Assembly: GCA_947683425.1 (NCBI GenBank)
Contig: CANTUQ010000101.1
Location: 29,473,001-29,537,000 of the forward strand
DNA: 64,000 nucleotides
Direction of reading: 5' to 3'
Source of the DNA: Excoecaria cochinchinensis
Lineage: Eukaryota; Streptophyta; Magnoliopsida; Malpighiales; Euphorbiaceae
Position 1 is the first letter of the stretch; every line of letters begins with the position of its first letter. The notes below the pieces were generated by a model. That model ran no database searches. It was not told where the DNA came from and saw only the letters and a list, made by a program, of their open reading frames with translations. Shown one piece after another: positions 11,009 to 21,219 of this stretch. Position numbers and translations under genes: made by a program.

Positions 11009-12745
11009 TTATACAGATTTAGGTACCCAATTTTTCTTGGGTCCTTGTGGGTTAGTAACGACATGCGCATTATTTTTAACAACCCATATTTGTTTTCCAG
11101 AGTTGATATTTTTCTTGTAATAACAGAATTTAAACACATGTCCCTTTCTTTTGTAGTAAAAACAAGTCACAGAATTACTGGAAAAATTGTTCATGTAATA
11201 ATAATTTTTATATTCCTTCTCATGAACATACCTCTTTTTATAATTCTGTCTAGATGTGCTAGCATGCATTTCCTTGCTTTGTTTTTCTTTTTCATCACAT
11301 AAACAAACTTTCTTACCTTTCTCATTAAATTTTTCTTGTAATGCTATGTATTTCTTTTCTAACTCTGAAAGTTCATTTTTCACGTCACTTTCTTTCTGTT
11401 TTACATGCTCTATTTCTTGTCTTAAATTATCATGTTGTTTTCTTAATGCAATGTGATTTGTTTTAAGCATGCGGTATTTATGATGCACTTTTTCAAAGCA
11501 TAAAAGCATGTTTTCATATTCATCTCCATTTGCATCAGAACTAGAGTCAGAGTCAGAACACGTTACCTCTTCTATGTCATTTTCGTTGTCAGTTTGACTC
11601 TTGTTCTGTTCATCAATAGTGTGGTTTTGCTGATCTGTCTCAGCAGAGATATCTGGTTCCTCATGATCAGAAACTGCCATTAAACCAGCTTCATCTGAAT
11701 CTCCATCTGATTCTTCAGTGCTGTTACTTGAATCTTCACTATTACTCCATGAGGCCTTCATTGCCTTTTTCTTGTATCTTTTCTCCTTTTTCTTCAGATT
11801 TGGACATTTGGATTTAATGTGTCCAGGTTTCTTACACTCATAACACACAACATCTCCAGCAGATCTGGAGCTGTTATCTGCCTTCTGGTGAGAATATTTT
11901 TGATGCTGCCTCTTGTTGAACTTTTTACCTTTTCGATACAGCTTCTTAAACTTCTTTGTAATAAGAGCTATCTCATCGTCACCAGTGGAGTAGTCACTCC
12001 CATACTCAGCTTTGAGGGCAAGAGATTTCAGTTTCCTTTCTTTCTCCTTTTCGGCATCTTGTGACTTAATGTAAAGCTCATGAGAAATGAGTGAGCCACA
12101 GACAGTATCAAAATTAAGAGTACTGGGATCTTTATCTAATAAAATTGAAGCTTTGGCTTCCCATCTAGGAGTTAAACCTCTAATAAGCTTAGCAATTTTA
12201 TTTTCTTCAAGAAGTTGGTGACCAAGAGCTTTAATTTCATTTGTCAACTTAACGTACCTGTTGATTACCTCAGCCACAGTTTCTTCTGGCTTCATTTTGA
12301 AAGCTTCATAGTCCACCATAAGCACATGTAGTCTAGATCCCTTTACTTCATGGGTTCCATCATATGTGGCTTCAAGCTTATCCCATATTTCTTTTGCTGT
12401 ATCACAACCAGAAACTCTATTAAATTCATTAGTATGCAAAGAACAGAATAAAATACTCATTGCTTTTGAATTTAATTGAACTCTTTTCTTTTCATCCTCA
12501 GTGAGCTCTTTTCTGGTTTTCTGAACAATGATGCTTGATCCTTCTGCTTGCTGAACCACTTTAGTTGGAATTTTATATCCTTCTTCAATTATTTCCCAGC
12601 AATCCATGTCTTGAGATTGGATAAAGTGTCGCATTACAACTTTCCAGAATGGATAGTTGTCCCCACAGAACATGGGTGGTCTGTGAACAGAATGACCTTC
12701 CTTGAATGGAGTAGCTACAGGAGGATTTTCAGAACTGGATGCCAT
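11009..12745 (-). CDS. gag: Sirevirus-type gag polyprotein region
   Basis: A minus-strand frame starts at the ATG in MASSSENPP, shortly after the 5' LTR. The N-terminal half is the UBN2/Copia gag fold (motifs FWKVVMRHF, EIWDKLEATYDG). A CCHC zinc knuckle (CYECKKPGHIKSKC) lies near 11830 and a second, imperfect Cys/His cluster (CFYYKRKGHVFKFC) near 11140. An acidic Ser/Asp/Glu-rich stretch and a predicted coiled coil (11270-11500) lie between them, making about 580 residues, large for Copia but normal for Sireviruses. The frame ends just before the protease motif, which is in another frame, so a single-base change probably separates gag from pol. Confidence 0.85.
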   Translation of the reverse strand: MASSSENPPVATPFKEGHSVHRPPMFCGDNYPFWKVVMRHFIQSQDMDCWEIIEEGYKIPTKVVQQAEGSSIIVQKTRKELTEDEKKRVQLNSKAMSILFCSLHTNEFNRVSGCDTAKEIWDKLEATYDGTHEVKGSRLHVLMVDYEAFKMKPEETVAEVINRYVKLTNEIKALGHQLLEENKIAKLIRGLTPRWEAKASILLDKDPSTLNFDTVCGSLISHELYIKSQDAEKEKERKLKSLALKAEYGSDYSTGDDEIALITKKFKKLYRKGKKFNKRQHQKYSHQKADNSSRSAGDVVCYECKKPGHIKSKCPNLKKKEKRYKKKAMKASWSNSEDSSNSTEESDGDSDEAGLMAVSDHEEPDISAETDQQNHTIDEQNKSQTDNENDIEEVTCSDSDSSSDANGDEYENMLLCFEKVHHKYRMLKTNHIALRKQHDNLRQEIEHVKQKESDVKNELSELEKKYIALQEKFNEKGKKVCLCDEKEKQSKEMHASTSRQNYKKRYVHEKEYKNYYYMNNFSSNSVTCFYYKRKGHVFKFCYYKKNINSGKQIWVVKNNAHVVTNPQGPKKNWVPKSV

Positions 12746-12790
12746 CTTACAGATCACTCAAGATTGTTAAATCTTAGGAGAATGAGACCT

Positions 12791-12802
12791 GCTCTGATAC
12801 CA
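12791..12802 (-). other. Primer-binding site, initiator tRNA-Met
   Basis: On the minus strand this reads TGGTATCAGAGC, the usual Copia primer-binding site, two bases inside the 5' LTR. Confidence 0.92.
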
Positions 12803-12804
12803 AT

Positions 12805-14201
12805 TGTTGGTCCCGATAACACACAAGAGGGGGGGGGGTGAATTGGGTGTTTTGAATTTTTAAATTAATTTCTGACAGAACAGAATGGAAGTGTTCTGGT
12901 GGTATTTTCTGGTTTGAACAGAACAGCTGGATAGATGAATAAAGAATGTAAAATGTGATGCTTAACAGAATATGCAGAAATTCCTTTGTAAAATAAATGC
13001 AAGACTTGTAATAAATCAATGTTAAATGTCAGAACTTGATTTGGAATATTTCTTTTAATTTGCTTAAAATTTTTGCACGAGCAGAACAGAAGAATTTCGA
13101 TTTTAAAAACACAATAGAAAAAAAAAAGGGAGAAGAAAGATATCAACACAGTGATTTATAGTGGTTCGGCCTAGCCTACATCCACTCCTCAAGACACCTT
13201 CTTGAGCCTTACTCTTCACTATCAACTCTTTTTCAATGGGCAAGAGTTAAAGCCAAATTTCACACTTTGGTAAATTAACTACCCACAATCTTTTTCCCAA
13301 GTAAAAGATTTAAACACTTACTAGAATTTCCTAAGGTTCTAGCCAACCCTTTCTCACAATCTTCTATAGATATTCCTCACACAAGATTTACAACAAAAAT
13401 GCTATAATCTAATTGAGGAGAAATATAATGGATGAAGTGCAAGATGTGGAAAAATAGTTTGAATAAATTGTAAGCTTGAATCTCAAGAGATCTAAATGTT
13501 TTCCAACTTCTCTAGAGCTTTTGGAACAAAAATAATCTTCAATTTATAGCCAAAGAATCAATATAGTTGTTGGAGTCCAAAAGCTAGCCGTTACAAAGAA
13601 GACAGATTGTTAAAATCAAAAAAGTAGCTGTTATTTTGTCATTTAGTGAAAACAGATCTGCTTGTTCTGTCCAACTGTTCTGTTGTGACAGAACAGAAAA
13701 CTTTTTGAAGACATTTTATAGTATTATTTCTGCTTGCCTTTTTAAGGTACTTTTCAACATCTTTTCTAAAAGAATGTTTGTCAAATTTTAGAAGATCATT
13801 TTGAAATACCTTTTTAAGGAATGTATTCTATTTATGGTAAAGCATCTTTTCTGCTTACAGCAGAATACTTTTGATTTAAAGTAGAACACTTTTTGTTTTA
13901 ACAGAAAACCTTTCTAGAATAATTTTAAATGTATGAAAAATTCTTTTTATGCAAAGAAGAGTATTTTAATGTGTATGAATATGCATTTAAATCTCCTCAA
14001 AAGACTTTACAAAAATAATACCCTAACTTTAATGGAGCTTGACAATCTCAAGATTCTTCATGTAGTTAGCTTGCTTCCTTAACTTGATCTTGCACATTTT
14101 TATGGAGATTGAGCTGAAATAAAAACAAAGAAATAGAATTTATACTAAGTTTATACAAGGTTTGATTATCATCAAAATTGAGATGTAACTTTGAGCCAAC
14201 A
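12805..14201 (-). repeat. 5' LTR of the Sirevirus-type element
   Basis: Nearly identical to 4113-5505. The main length difference is a longer G run near 12829-12837. It adjoins the primer-binding site at 12791-12802. Confidence 0.92.
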
Positions 14202-14206
14202 CTCAG
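14202..14206. repeat. Target-site duplication CTCAG (right)
   Basis: Identical to 4108-4112. It confirms both ends of the Sirevirus-type element and argues against recombination between two different copies. Confidence 0.9.
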
Positions 14207-14328
14207 CTCACCACCTATCTTTCTGAGAAGCAAAACAAACCTACAACTATAATGGGTATTTTCCAAGTGAAATATACCCATTAATTCCACAAAATTACTT
14301 CCCTAGCTACTTACAATCAACTTAGAAA

Positions 14329-14575
14329 TTATAGTGGCTGCAGAAATAACTTGGCAAAGGCAGCATCAAATTTTGGCAACTCTTTCTCCATTTCTTCTAC
14401 TTGATTTACCACTCTGTTCATTCCCTCTTCCCAACTAATTTCAAAATCACTTGCATCAAAGTAGTAAGCAATTTCATCATTTTGCCCCCATTTCATTCCA
14501 AAATACCATGAAATTTTCTTTATGATTGTCGCAAAAGTAAAAGAAAATGTACTGCTTTGCTTTGTCTTTGACCTC
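14329..14575 (-). CDS. Terminal exon of an unrecognised gene
   Basis: On the minus strand a frame open from about 14575 ends at TAA (14331-14329). It reads as ordinary globular protein, for example WYFGMKWGQNDEIAYYF followed by a charged segment with EEMEKELPKFD and the C-terminus FAKLFLQPL. A possible acceptor (AAAGCAG) lies at about 14548. No upstream exon could be joined: the next minus-strand stretch (14740-15000) has short frames only. The sequence after the stop leads directly into the retrotransposon insertion site at 14202, so any 3' UTR would be interrupted by it. I do not recognise the family. Confidence 0.35.
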
Positions 14576-14959
14576 TATTTTGCAACTTAATTTGAGTACT
14601 ATGAAGCAAAAATGCCTCTCTAGTTGAAAATGATACTAAAATGCCTTTACAGTGGTTCAAAATGTGCAAAAATATCCATATATTTATTAAAAATGGTGCT
14701 AAAATGTGGCTTTTTTCAGTACCTACCAGATTTTCAGCATCATGGAGCGCAGAAAATATTCACAAAAAACAGAGAAAAACAACACTGACCTTGGCCTGAT
14801 TGTGCACTGTGGTCACTAGAATTGATGTTGGATAGCCAGTTAACAAATTGCCCAAATGCAGAGCAACTTTGACAATTACTCGCGTCCAAGGTGAATTGGA
14901 CGCAGACAATCGTAGAGGTTTCCTTCTTCTGCAAGAACAGTTTCTTCACGGATAATTGT

Positions 14960-15245
14960 TGAGCCAATTGCTGCCAAAAGAACCTGAATCATATTGATGC
15001 TTGGAAAAAGAAAACAGAAAAATCAGACCCGTAAATGAAAATTAAAAAAAAAAAGAGCAAGAGCATTTGATAGAAGAGTATACATTGGTGCTGCTACTGA
15101 ACCAAAGAGAGAGAAACCGGAGTCGGACATGGCTGCTAGTGATAACGAAGCCACTGAGTCTTCTCTAAAATAGAAAACAAAATCAGTAACTTCGCGTAGG
15201 GGGGGAATAACAGGGGTCATCCCTTAATAACGTAGGCTCGTGAAA
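14960..15245 (+). pseudogene. Short copy of the acidic repeat gene (copy 2)
   Basis: This stretch aligns with the leader, a single repeat unit, the C-terminal SDNEATESS end and the trailing AATAA-like sequence of the gene at 60-1250. Where copy 1 has a dozen repeat units, this has one (EPKREKPESDMAASDNEATE), ending at TAG. A 2-base length difference near 15075 shifts the frame relative to copy 1. The pair looks like a local duplication later separated by the retrotransposon. Confidence 0.45.
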
Positions 15246-16268
15246 TGAGGATAATTGTTTCAAAAATAAATAATTAGTAATTTTTTATATTTATTTATTT
15301 TGTCTAAGCTAATTAGAAACAGATTATCTCTTGGAAAAGAAACATGATTAATGAATACAATTTTTTGTAACCAAAAATTACTTTTTTTATCAAAATAAGC
15401 AAATAAATAATTATTATAAAATAAATAAAATATCAGATAAAGTTTCTTTTTCTATTTGTCTCCAAATATTTCTATCCTATAGTTAATTTATGAGATACAT
15501 GGTGTGCCTTTATTTAATTTCTTAATAACTACTACCTCTATCCCTTTTAAGTATTGCTTTGGAGATTTTTTTTTCATTTTTAGAGTTATTTTTCAGAATT
15601 CAAAAGAAATTTAATGTATTTTTTAGAATTCGAAAAATATTTTACTCTTATTTTGATATTCTAAATATGTTTATATATTTGCTATCACTTTTTTTCATTG
15701 TTACTTAATGAAAGAAAGATATAATTAATCTGTGATGTATTAATTATTTTCTTAATATATATGTCAAAAGTTAAAAGCGACTCTCTAGTAATAATTTTTC
15801 ATTCAATTAAAAATACCATTAATTAAATAAAACTTAAACAACATGATATTTTGATATTCTAATTTTATAGTATATCTTTGTTTATATATTTTCTTTTAAG
15901 GTCAAATTAATATGCTAGTTTACATTTTTAATATCATACTAATATTAATTATTATTTTAATTTTATAAAATCATTATACATAATATAAATGAAAAATATA
16001 ATTAGTAAATTATATATATTTCTTATAATAAAAAAAAAATATAAAGTTTTATAAACTGCGTGGAAAATATATTGGCTCAGAAGAAGTAACCAATTTATAG
16101 ATAGTAGTATGTTTTTGTTGACAAAAACTGGACCGTTGGTATAATCAGGAGACCCCACTAAAAGAAGTGTCCCATTGCGTGTAGAATAAACAGAGGAGTA
16201 AACCCGCACAAGATCCGTCCCAGCTATCATAAGAACAGACAAACAGTCGCTTTCCCTTCACAGCAAAG
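15246..16268. other. AT-rich intergenic and promoter region
   Basis: No coding sequence is supported. It contains a MITE-like element (15533-15790), and its last ~200 bases must hold the promoter and 5' UTR of the WIYLD gene that starts at 16269. The apparent minus-strand frame at 15952-16242 has no start context or family and is probably spurious. Confidence 0.5.
15533..15790. mobile_element. Stowaway-like MITE, degenerate
   Basis: It starts TACCTCTATCCCTTTTAAG and ends CTTTT-like plus GACTCTCTAGTA; the reverse complement of the end resembles the start, and both ends carry TA. The AT-rich interior has no ORF. This fits a diverged Stowaway/mariner MITE of about 260 bp. Confidence 0.4.
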
Positions 16269-19019
16269 ATGCCAAGAGATCGCAGGGTAAAACTCTGTCT
16301 CTGTAAAACCATCTCTTTATTTTCTCTTGTTTTCCTTCACTTTCTCACGAAATTTTTTGATTCTACAGGTTGGTCTCAAGCGCATTGACGCTGCACTAGA
16401 CGCTCTCCGTCCAATGGGTTTTCCCGACTCTTTGGTTCGCAAGACTGTGAAAAAGCTTCTCAAGGTCATACCTTTGAACCCGCTCTGAGTTTTTCATTGT
16501 TTGTTTGGTTGCCGAGAAAATTTTGTAGAATAAAAGTACATAGTTGTTCTGTTTTTAGCATGATTTGAATATCAGTATTTGGTAACTAATCTTGTCAGTT
16601 TACTTTAGCAATATAATTTGCTTTTTCATAATAAAGAAATTAAACTTCGTACGTTTCGTATTATGTATTTTGTTTCTGATTGGATGCCGATGAAAATTTA
16701 GGAAAAAAAAGATATGTAAGGATCATAACTTTAAACACTCATTGTCTGTTTGGTTGCCGAGAAAATTTCGTGGAATAATAATATAATGATCTTCTGTAAC
16801 TTTTTTGTATGATTTTTATATCAGAACTTGTTGCGAAAAGTGCAATATCATTTTTTTTTTTTAATATTTTCTTCTACCTAATTTATGGATGTATTGGTAA
16901 TTGATAGGCAGAGGATATGCTAAGCGTGATGCTTTAAATGAAAGAACATGTTTAGTTAGGGATTCTATAATGTAGTTGAAAGTGAAAAGTGCACCTTATG
17001 CTTCATCTGTTTTTATAAGTTTGCTTCATCCAAACAAACATTAATGTGCATATATTTTTCTTTGGCAAAAGGGTCTTTTTTCTTTTCTTTTTCTATGAAG
17101 TCCTTGATTTTCTATTGTGTTCTATTGGATCCCTAAACAATTATTAGCAGATATTAGCTCCAAATTTGATAGATTGCATAGAATATTAAATTTTATTTTG
17201 GCACACATTAAGCTCCGGGACTATGACATCTTTTTTTTTTCTATTTAGTTGAATTATGGATCATATGTGTGTTGAAATAATTATTTAGGATACCAATAAA
17301 AATAGTAATCTTAGGGACTTAAAAGGCATTTTCCTTTTTTTTTTTTTTTTTAAATATGCTATATCTTTATTTTTCAGGAATATGGTGGGGATGATGGATG
17401 GACTTTTATCGAAGAGTTCTCATACAAGCTTGTCATTGAGTCCATGCTTGAGGAGCAAGAGGAGGAAAACAATGGACCAAGATTGTTGGGAAACAATGAA
17501 GCTACATTAGTTTTAGAAAATGGAGAGGCAAAGGTAAAATGCTTATCCCCTTCTAAATGTTGCTTCCAATTGCATATCTACTTGTAATTTACTGACATGA
17601 TGACAAAATGTAGTGTATTTACTCTCTTTGGAGATAATGTTTAGGAAAAATAAGGTCAAAAAAATAAAGCCTTATTGTAGGAAATTGCTTGATTCAGAAT
17701 AAAGATTGTGGTTCTAGTCCATATTAATGGCAACAAGAAAGAAAGTGAATATAAGCAATCATTGAGTAGAACTCCCCATTGGAAATTCATGCCAAGCAAT
17801 GACTTGGTTGCTCTGTAGATGATTGAAGTTCAATCGATGAGCAATTTGAATCCTAAAGATTCTTTGATTCCTTATTTTCAAAATTATTCACAAATGGGGT
17901 GTTAGTAATCAATTCTATATCTGAGATATAAACTTTAGGTTTATATAAGCTTTTCATTTCATTGCCAAGATAAAACTACGGATTTGTTATGTTGTCATGG
18001 GATGCTTCTAGAGGAATTTGTGGATACTAAAACTTTGTCCAATGCTTAAATTGACTAGAAGATATTGCCTTTTCTCTGCCTTCCTGCAATGAGTTGATGA
18101 TCATGCTTTTCTCTGTAGAATTATACTCCTGCAATAAGTTGATGATTATACTTGTGTCTGCATCAGTATATCAGTGTTTATCTTTAATTTTAAATGGTTA
18201 TATTCAGTCAGCCTACTCATAAGACATTAGGTTTTGGAGCATGTGTTGTTTGTTCTGTATATTATGGCCATAGAGATTAGCTTCAGTTACAATTATTATC
18301 TCACTTGTGCAAAATGCTTACAGTCATCATACGCTGATGTTGTGATTTTGCTTTGCCAAGATGTGATAAGTTTTGGATTCATAAACCTCCCTCCTGCTTT
18401 CAGGAATCTTACAATAGAAAGCTTTCTTTTGCACTTTCTAAATAAATGTTAGCACTGAATTCGTATTGAACTGAACATAATTTTATTAATTGAACAAATA
18501 TACTAAGCATGAAATTGCATTGTGGTTCCTTGTTTCTTGAAGGATAATATGGCTGAAGACAGGTTGTCGACACGAGTTCCATCGTCAAGCAGGCAAGGCC
18601 AACCATCCAAAAAGCAAGCCATACAAGCCGACTCCCGGAGAAACAGCTGCTCACCTGCTGTTCCATGTTCTTTGAAGAGTGAAACCTCTCAAGTCGAGCT
18701 TGAAGAACGGTTCCGAGCATCAAAGATCTCGGCAGAAGTAAGCTCTCCTCCAACAGTGGAAGCAGCACCCTTGGTGATCGCTGTTCCATGCTCTTTGAAG
18801 AGTGAAACCACTCATGTCAAGCTTGAGAAACAGTCATCAAAGATCTCAGAAGTAGGCTCTTCAGAGATGTTTTCTCCACCATCAGTGGAATCTCATCCGC
18901 GTCGAAGGCGTAGACCTTATTACGGGTGGATTAGCAGTGATGATGAAGAAGAGCCAGAGCTGGTACATCTAGAGCCAGACACCTCACATCCATTATACAG
19001 AGCTTGGAATAGGACTTAG
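16269..19019 (+). CDS. WIYLD-domain protein (SUVR-like N-terminal domain), gene 1
   Basis: Four exons join in phase: 16269-16286, 16369-16464, 17378-17533 and 18543-19019, giving 248 residues. Residues 7-70 form a WIYLD domain (IDAALDALRPMGFP..LVRKTVKKLLK, then GGDDGWTFIEEFSYKLVIES). This domain is known at the N-terminus of the SUVR1/2/4 histone methyltransferases, where in SUVR4 it binds ubiquitin. No SET or pre-SET domain follows, so it is a stand-alone WIYLD protein. The C-terminal half is Ser/Glu-rich, holds a 41-residue internal duplication and ends with a basic/acidic motif RRRRPYYGWISSDDEEE. Gene 2 (21220-23952) has the same domain, exon phases and C-terminal motif. A nuclear ubiquitin-reading role is inference. 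Confidence 0.85.
18657..18900 (+). repeat. 123-bp in-frame tandem duplication in WIYLD gene 1
   Basis: The first unit starts at 18657 and the second at 18780; both begin GCTGTTCCATG and encode AVPCSLKSET, and diverge towards their ends. The 123-bp spacing equals 41 codons, so the duplication is frame-neutral. Confidence 0.8.
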
Positions 19020-19804
19020 AGATTAATGCATTAGCCATAGAAAATTTATAGTATTAGAATGGCTAGCAAGAATGATAGAAACTTAAATATATTTTTTTGC
19101 AAAAATATAAACTGTGAATATCATACTTTGCGTATCTATCAATCCACAGATGGATATTTTTCAGTTAGGCGTTAACAAGAAAGTATCATCCTGCCATGTA
19201 AATAGAACAAGTAGTGTAGCAGTTCACAAACTAGCAAGAAAAGCACTATGGGAAAATTCTGTTGTTAATATTGCTGCACAAGCAAAATTGTACATTGCAA
19301 TCCTCATTTCGTTTGCAGTGAAGTTCATATTTTGAAAGGAAAAAAAAGTCAATTGGAGGTACAAATAATAAACACTCGAGCATTGAATGGATAATATAGT
19401 CAATTATAAATATTTTAATTAAACAGAGATGTATTAATTATATTTTTAATCTTTGTGTCAAAAATTAAAAGTGACGATTAAAAATCAACAGAGAGTAATA
19501 AAACAAAAATTAAAAATAATAATTTTTATTTTAGAAATTCCAAACCGATTGTAAAAATTAGTTTTTGACATAAAAGAAATTAAATAGAATCAATAAGAAT
19601 TATCCTATTTGTTTAGAGAGAAGAAACCTCTTCCGATTTGGTTTAGGTGAATCCTTTCCAATTTGGTATTGATTTAGGTTTTAATTTTGAATTAAGGCGG
19701 TGATAAAATCATGTATATATACACTGTGCAAGTAATTAATTAATAGAACATACTATCTTTTAATCATCATTGAAATTGAAGCAAGTAAAAGCTAAAATAT
19801 AATA
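19020..19804. other. 3' UTR and intergenic region
   Basis: AT-rich sequence after the WIYLD gene 1 stop. No gene is supported. The stretch around 19380-19500 resembles the MITE sequence at 15.7 kb (TCAAAAATTAAAAGTGACG, then a GAGAGTAATA end) and is probably part of a degraded copy. Confidence 0.4.
19705..19720 (+). promoter_or_regulatory. Possible TATA box for the 73-codon ORF
   Basis: TGTATATATACACTG lies about 90 bases before the ATG at 19805, a normal plant TATA-to-ATG distance with a short leader. Confidence 0.3.
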
Positions 19805-20026
19805 ATGTCAAAGGCAACAATAGAAGGAACAGAAATCTGGAAGGAAACAAAAGCTGAAGATTGGTCACCAATGGATGATGGGATTGAGATTTATAGGTAT
19901 GAGCCTGTTGATAAACATTCAACTGCTAAGAGCATTGTTGATGCATGTATTCATTCTATTCTTCATGAGGATGCTTCGCCTCCTATGAGCAAGAGGCTAC
20001 CTGTATTTATTGAGTTTTGCCCATAG
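19805..20026 (+). CDS. Small hypothetical protein, 73 aa
   Basis: An intact single-exon ORF begins at an ATG in good context (AATAATGTCAAAGGC) and ends with TAG. The protein is hydrophilic and acidic in its first half (EIWKETKAEDWSPMDDGIEI), with no signal peptide, membrane segment or known motif. Codon use looks coding, and a TATA-like motif lies upstream. It sits between the two WIYLD paralogues but shows no similarity to them. I do not recognise the family; it could be a small plant-specific gene or the first exon of a longer one. Confidence 0.45.
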   Translation: MSKATIEGTEIWKETKAEDWSPMDDGIEIYRYEPVDKHSTAKSIVDACIHSILHEDASPPMSKRLPVFIEFCP

Positions 20027-21219
20027 AAGACCTTAATAATTAGAGCCGCACGTAGAACGGAGAGAAGAGGGGGCCGGAAACCCAAAAAATTTGAGGGAGT
20101 GCTTGTCTTAGGTCGGTCCATGTTAATAATATATTGTTATGTAAAAAATTATTATTTAGATTAAGAATTTTCTTTCCACACATTCTCCTTTATTATGGCT
20201 TTTTGCTGATTTTCGTTTCATGTAGGCTTATTGCGAGCGTTATTATGGTATGCGTGCGTATCTGTGCATGAAAATTTCTAATTTTGAATTTAAAAAATAA
20301 AAAAATAATGCTTTCTCATTCAACACTTCGGGTTTTTCTATTATTACTTTTAAATAAATATTTTCATAATAGGCGTTATTAATTACTTCTTGAAGGCAAA
20401 ATGCAATACGAAAGAGATAATTTTCCCCAAATTGATAAGTTAACCTTGTAACCACTAACCATTGAGTCTTAACTAATTGTAGTTCCATCAAATAGAAAAA
20501 TAATAAGCTTGAACCCTAATTAAAACTATATAAAAATTACCAAAAAAATAAAGAAAGAAAGAAAGAAAACAGAGAGGTGAAAATTCCAACTAAAAATTGT
20601 TAAGTGGAGTTGTCTACTTTCAGAATTAGAAGCAGTTTTACTCCTAATCATATCTTATGTTCAGCTTTAATGGAAAATTAAGTACATTATAATTAATTAG
20701 AAGTAGTAGGGTAAAACTTCTCCTAATTAGCACGTCTAATTGGAGATTAGTAAAAGTTTTTATTTGGAAAACTCGTGCATGGATTTTAAAGACACAACAC
20801 AAGGTTGCATTAAATCTTAAATCCTACTAGTAACCAATAAGAAAATTTATTCAAAAGTAGATATCCGTATATTAAAAAAGAAAGTAAAAATATACCCTCT
20901 TATTTCTTTTTATGTGTCATTTTTAAATAAATTTTAAATTATATTTATCTATTAATTTTATATTTTTAATATAATTTAATTTTTTTAATTTAAATTTAAA
21001 TGTATATATTAAATTACTTAATAAATTGAATCTCGCAATTTTTTTATTTTTAATTCAATGTTAATTAATATTTCTTAATTGGGATGAGAATGAAAACAAC
21101 CAAATGACAGTAACGGAGGGGAGTATTCAATTTTAATTACTACCCCTTCGTTTCAAAGTGTTTTTCCCTTCCCAAATACTTGAATTTGGAACAAGAAATT
21201 CAGTTCTTCTCCTTCAAAA
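20027..21219. other. Intergenic region before WIYLD gene 2
   Basis: No coding sequence is supported. A short GC-richer patch at 20041-20115 may be the 3' UTR of the small ORF. A (GAAA)n-like run lies near 20550-20570 and a Stowaway-like MITE at 20893-21125. The promoter and 5' UTR of WIYLD gene 2 must lie after the MITE. Confidence 0.45.
20893..21125. mobile_element. Stowaway-like MITE
   Basis: The left end reads TACCCTCTTATTTCTTTTTATGTG and the right end reads CATTT-like to ACGGAGGGGAGTA, so the reverse complement of the right end matches the left with the Stowaway TA..CTCC signature. Length about 233 bp; AT-rich interior with no ORF. It lies about 95 bp before the start codon of WIYLD gene 2 and so may sit within that gene's promoter. 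Confidence 0.6.

Larger units (their letters stand above)
4113..14201 (-). mobile_element. Sirevirus-type Copia LTR retrotransposon, 10.1 kb
   Basis: This is a full-length element on the minus strand. Its LTRs (4113-5505 and 12805-14201) both run TGTTGG...CCAACA, and a 5-bp target duplication CTCAG flanks it at 4108-4112 and 14202-14206. The primer-binding site complementary to initiator tRNA-Met is at 12791-12802, and the polypurine tract at 5508-5519. The domain order gag, protease, integrase, reverse transcriptase, RNase H is that of Copia. The 1.4-kb LTRs, large gag with a long C-terminal part, about 2 kb of sequence after pol and a second polypurine tract fit the Sirevirus (SIRE/Maximus) lineage. 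I count about ten substitutions plus G-tract length differences between the LTRs, so insertion was recent. Coding capacity is nevertheless broken (see gag and pol). Confidence 0.95.

Noticed and set aside
15952..16242. Minus-strand ORF next to the WIYLD gene
   Set aside because: Composition becomes simple AT-rich Ile/Tyr/Phe text, no family is recognised, and it overlaps the expected promoter of the WIYLD gene.
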